NCBI RefSeq assembly: GCF_019130065.1
Contig: NZ_JAHSPG010000011.1
Location: 124,001 to 188,000, forward strand
DNA: 64,000 bases
Direction of reading: 5' to 3'
DNA from: Pinibacter aurantiacus
Lineage (GTDB): Bacteria > Bacteroidota > Bacteroidia > Chitinophagales > Chitinophagaceae
Part shown: in pieces, positions 61,595 to 64,000 of the stretch
Layout of the letters: each line of letters begins with the position of its first letter
Numbering within the stretch: position 1 is the first letter of the stretch
Position numbers and translations under genes: made by a program
The notes under the pieces: model-generated
Database searches by the model: none
What the model was told of the DNA's origin: nothing
Seen by the model: the letters and a program-made list of their open reading frames with translations, nothing else

Positions 61595-62431
61595 TTAAAT
61601 TCTTTCTTTGAAAAAACTGATCAGTTTTTTGTGTGCGTCTTCGGTAGCTTCTTTATTAAAATCCGGATTGCTTGGGTTAGCAAAGCCATGAGTGGCGTCG
61701 TATCTGTTCACAATTAATTTCTTGTTTGCCTTTTTCATGTTTTCTACAAATTCGTCCACCATCGCAGGGCTGGGCCATTTGTCTTTATTCCCGAAAAATC
61801 CAATCACATCTGCGTTCAGCGTTTTTAGTTTCTCAACATCTTTCTCCGGTGCCCCGTAATACATGGCACATCCGCGCAATTGAGTGCCTGCCATCAACGC
61901 AGCCTGCAGGCTCCATCCTCCACCGAAGCACCAGCCAACGGTAAGTATTTTGGCGTCAGTGCCTACATGTGTATACACGCCTTTGATGATCGCCGTTGCC
62001 CTCTCGGTGGTTATCGTTTGCATTATTTTGGAAGCATCCTCACGTGTAGTGGCAACTTGTTTGTCATACAAGTCGATGGCAATGGCATTAATGCCAAGTT
62101 CGTTTGCCAGTTTTTCCGTTTCTTGTTTTATGTAATCGTTTAGCCCCCACCATTCGTGTACAACAATAAGATAATAAGGAGTCTTTTTTGCTGCCATCAC
62201 CTCCCAGGCATGGGCGTCTTTCCCATCGCTTGTTTTGTAAAAAATATCTTTCCCGGCGGTGGTTTTGTAAACGAAAGGCAAAGGATCGGGGTGTGAAGCA
62301 ACAAACGCTTTGTCGTTACCATTTTGAGCGTACGCTTCAGTTGCGGAAGCGGTACAGCAATTCATGGCGGTTTGGGAGATACCCAGTGCAGGCATTAAGA
62401 TTACCAGCAATGTGAATATTTTTCTTTTCAT
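61595..62431 (-). CDS. Exported dienelactone hydrolase family protein
   Basis: 278 residues from the ATG at 62431 with a signal peptide (MKRKIFTLLVILMPALGISQ). Alpha/beta hydrolase with the Cys nucleophile in TVGWCFGGGWSLQAALM, Asp in VIGFFGNKDKWPSPAM and His in NRYDATHGFANPS. YYLIVVHEWWGLNDYIKQET is the family's N-terminal strand and oxyanion region. An extra 27 codons upstream are open but would precede the signal. The natural substrate is unknown. Confidence 0.9.
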   Translation of the reverse strand: MKRKIFTLLVILMPALGISQTAMNCCTASATEAYAQNGNDKAFVASHPDPLPFVYKTTAGKDIFYKTSDGKDAHAWEVMAAKKTPYYLIVVHEWWGLNDYIKQETEKLANELGINAIAIDLYDKQVATTREDASKIMQTITTERATAIIKGVYTHVGTDAKILTVGWCFGGGWSLQAALMAGTQLRGCAMYYGAPEKDVEKLKTLNADVIGFFGNKDKWPSPAMVDEFVENMKKANKKLIVNRYDATHGFANPSNPDFNKEATEDAHKKLISFFKERI

Positions 62432-62530
62432 AAAACTTAACAATATGGTGTGGAGATTGAGTTTCAAACAAATATTATACGTTTTGGACAGACTTGCAAG
62501 CAAATTTTCCACACAAAAAAACTATACCAA

Positions 62531-62559
62531 TTGGCTTGTGTTAAATTATTGTATCTTTG
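62531..62559 (+). promoter_or_regulatory. pyrG promoter (TTG-N18-TATCTTTG)
   Basis: TTG at 62531-62533, 18 bases, TATCTTTG at 62552-62559. It implies a leader of about 205 bases before pyrG. Confidence 0.7.
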
Positions 62560-62651
62560 CATGACCTCACGGAGAATTTCTCTTTTCTTCCGCCGGTCAC
62601 AAGGCAAAGACAAATAATATTAATTAAGACTGGTCCAAAGCATGGTGTTGA

Positions 62652-64000
<1,349 letters not shown>

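Noticed and set aside
62561-62617. 18-codon ORF in the pyrG leader as a possible leader peptide
   Set aside because: Its ATG begins one base after the -7 element, so it is probably upstream of or at the transcription start. No CTP-specific logic is visible.

Overview
The window comes from a Bacteroidota chromosome, most likely family Chitinophagaceae or a close relative. The evidence is a SusC/SusD pair with an STN domain next to FecR and an ECF sigma factor, a type III glutamine synthetase, a DPP-IV-type S9 peptidase, and promoters of the Bacteroidota form (TTG, about 19 bases, TAnnTTTG) instead of E. coli -35/-10 boxes. The sequence is moderately AT-rich and shows no phage, IS or CRISPR. 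It is mostly a housekeeping stretch with one small accessory patch next to a tRNA.

Layout. 1-8856: the start of an AraC-type regulator, then a minus-strand cell-surface signalling and uptake unit (sigma, FecR, SusC, SusD) and an AI-2E-family permease. 9079-12894: small genes, an XRE/S24 repressor with a perfect palindrome at its promoter, and surE. 13494-20098: the threonine operon. It has a promoter, a newly recognised 28-residue Thr/Ile-rich leader peptide, thrA, thrB and thrC, followed by a PLP aminotransferase. 20409-24836: tRNA-Met(CAU) followed by a patch of lineage-specific lipoproteins and membrane proteins. 24866-31653: an ECF sigma factor with a membrane partner, an LTA-synthase-like sulfatase, queA, a glycosyltransferase and a kinase-like gene broken by one stop codon. 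31778-38380: a second aspartokinase, an Ldh2-family dehydrogenase, a TetR regulon with two identical operators, and an S9 peptidase. 38550-42769: fusA, rpsG and rpsL, split by an opposite-strand gene for a Lys/Ala-repeat histone-H1-like protein. 42881-64000: ilvE, rdgB, a second ECF sigma factor with partner, a thioesterase, proC, hldD, purL, surface-glycan genes, glutamine synthetase III, a TPR protein, a ComA-like protein with aroE, a cytochrome c lipoprotein, a dienelactone hydrolase and the first 409 codons of pyrG.

The most striking unexplained structure is a set of about nineteen intergenic elements. Each usually consists of two inverted arms built from 7-10-base quasi-periodic words, separated by a unique spacer. 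The arm sequence differs from locus to locus, but within a locus the two arms match almost perfectly: 35/35, 32/32, 33/33, 31/32 and 36/37 in the best five. Many arms start or end exactly at stop codons, and every junction of thrA-thrB-thrC-aminotransferase holds one. They look like a diversified, junction-filling inverted-repeat system, and their transcripts should fold into roughly 35-bp stems.

Functionally the window is rich in aspartate-family and nitrogen metabolism: thrABC, lysC, two aminotransferases, proC and glutamine synthetase III. The two aspartokinases are presumably regulated separately, one by the Thr/Ile leader and both by ACT domains.
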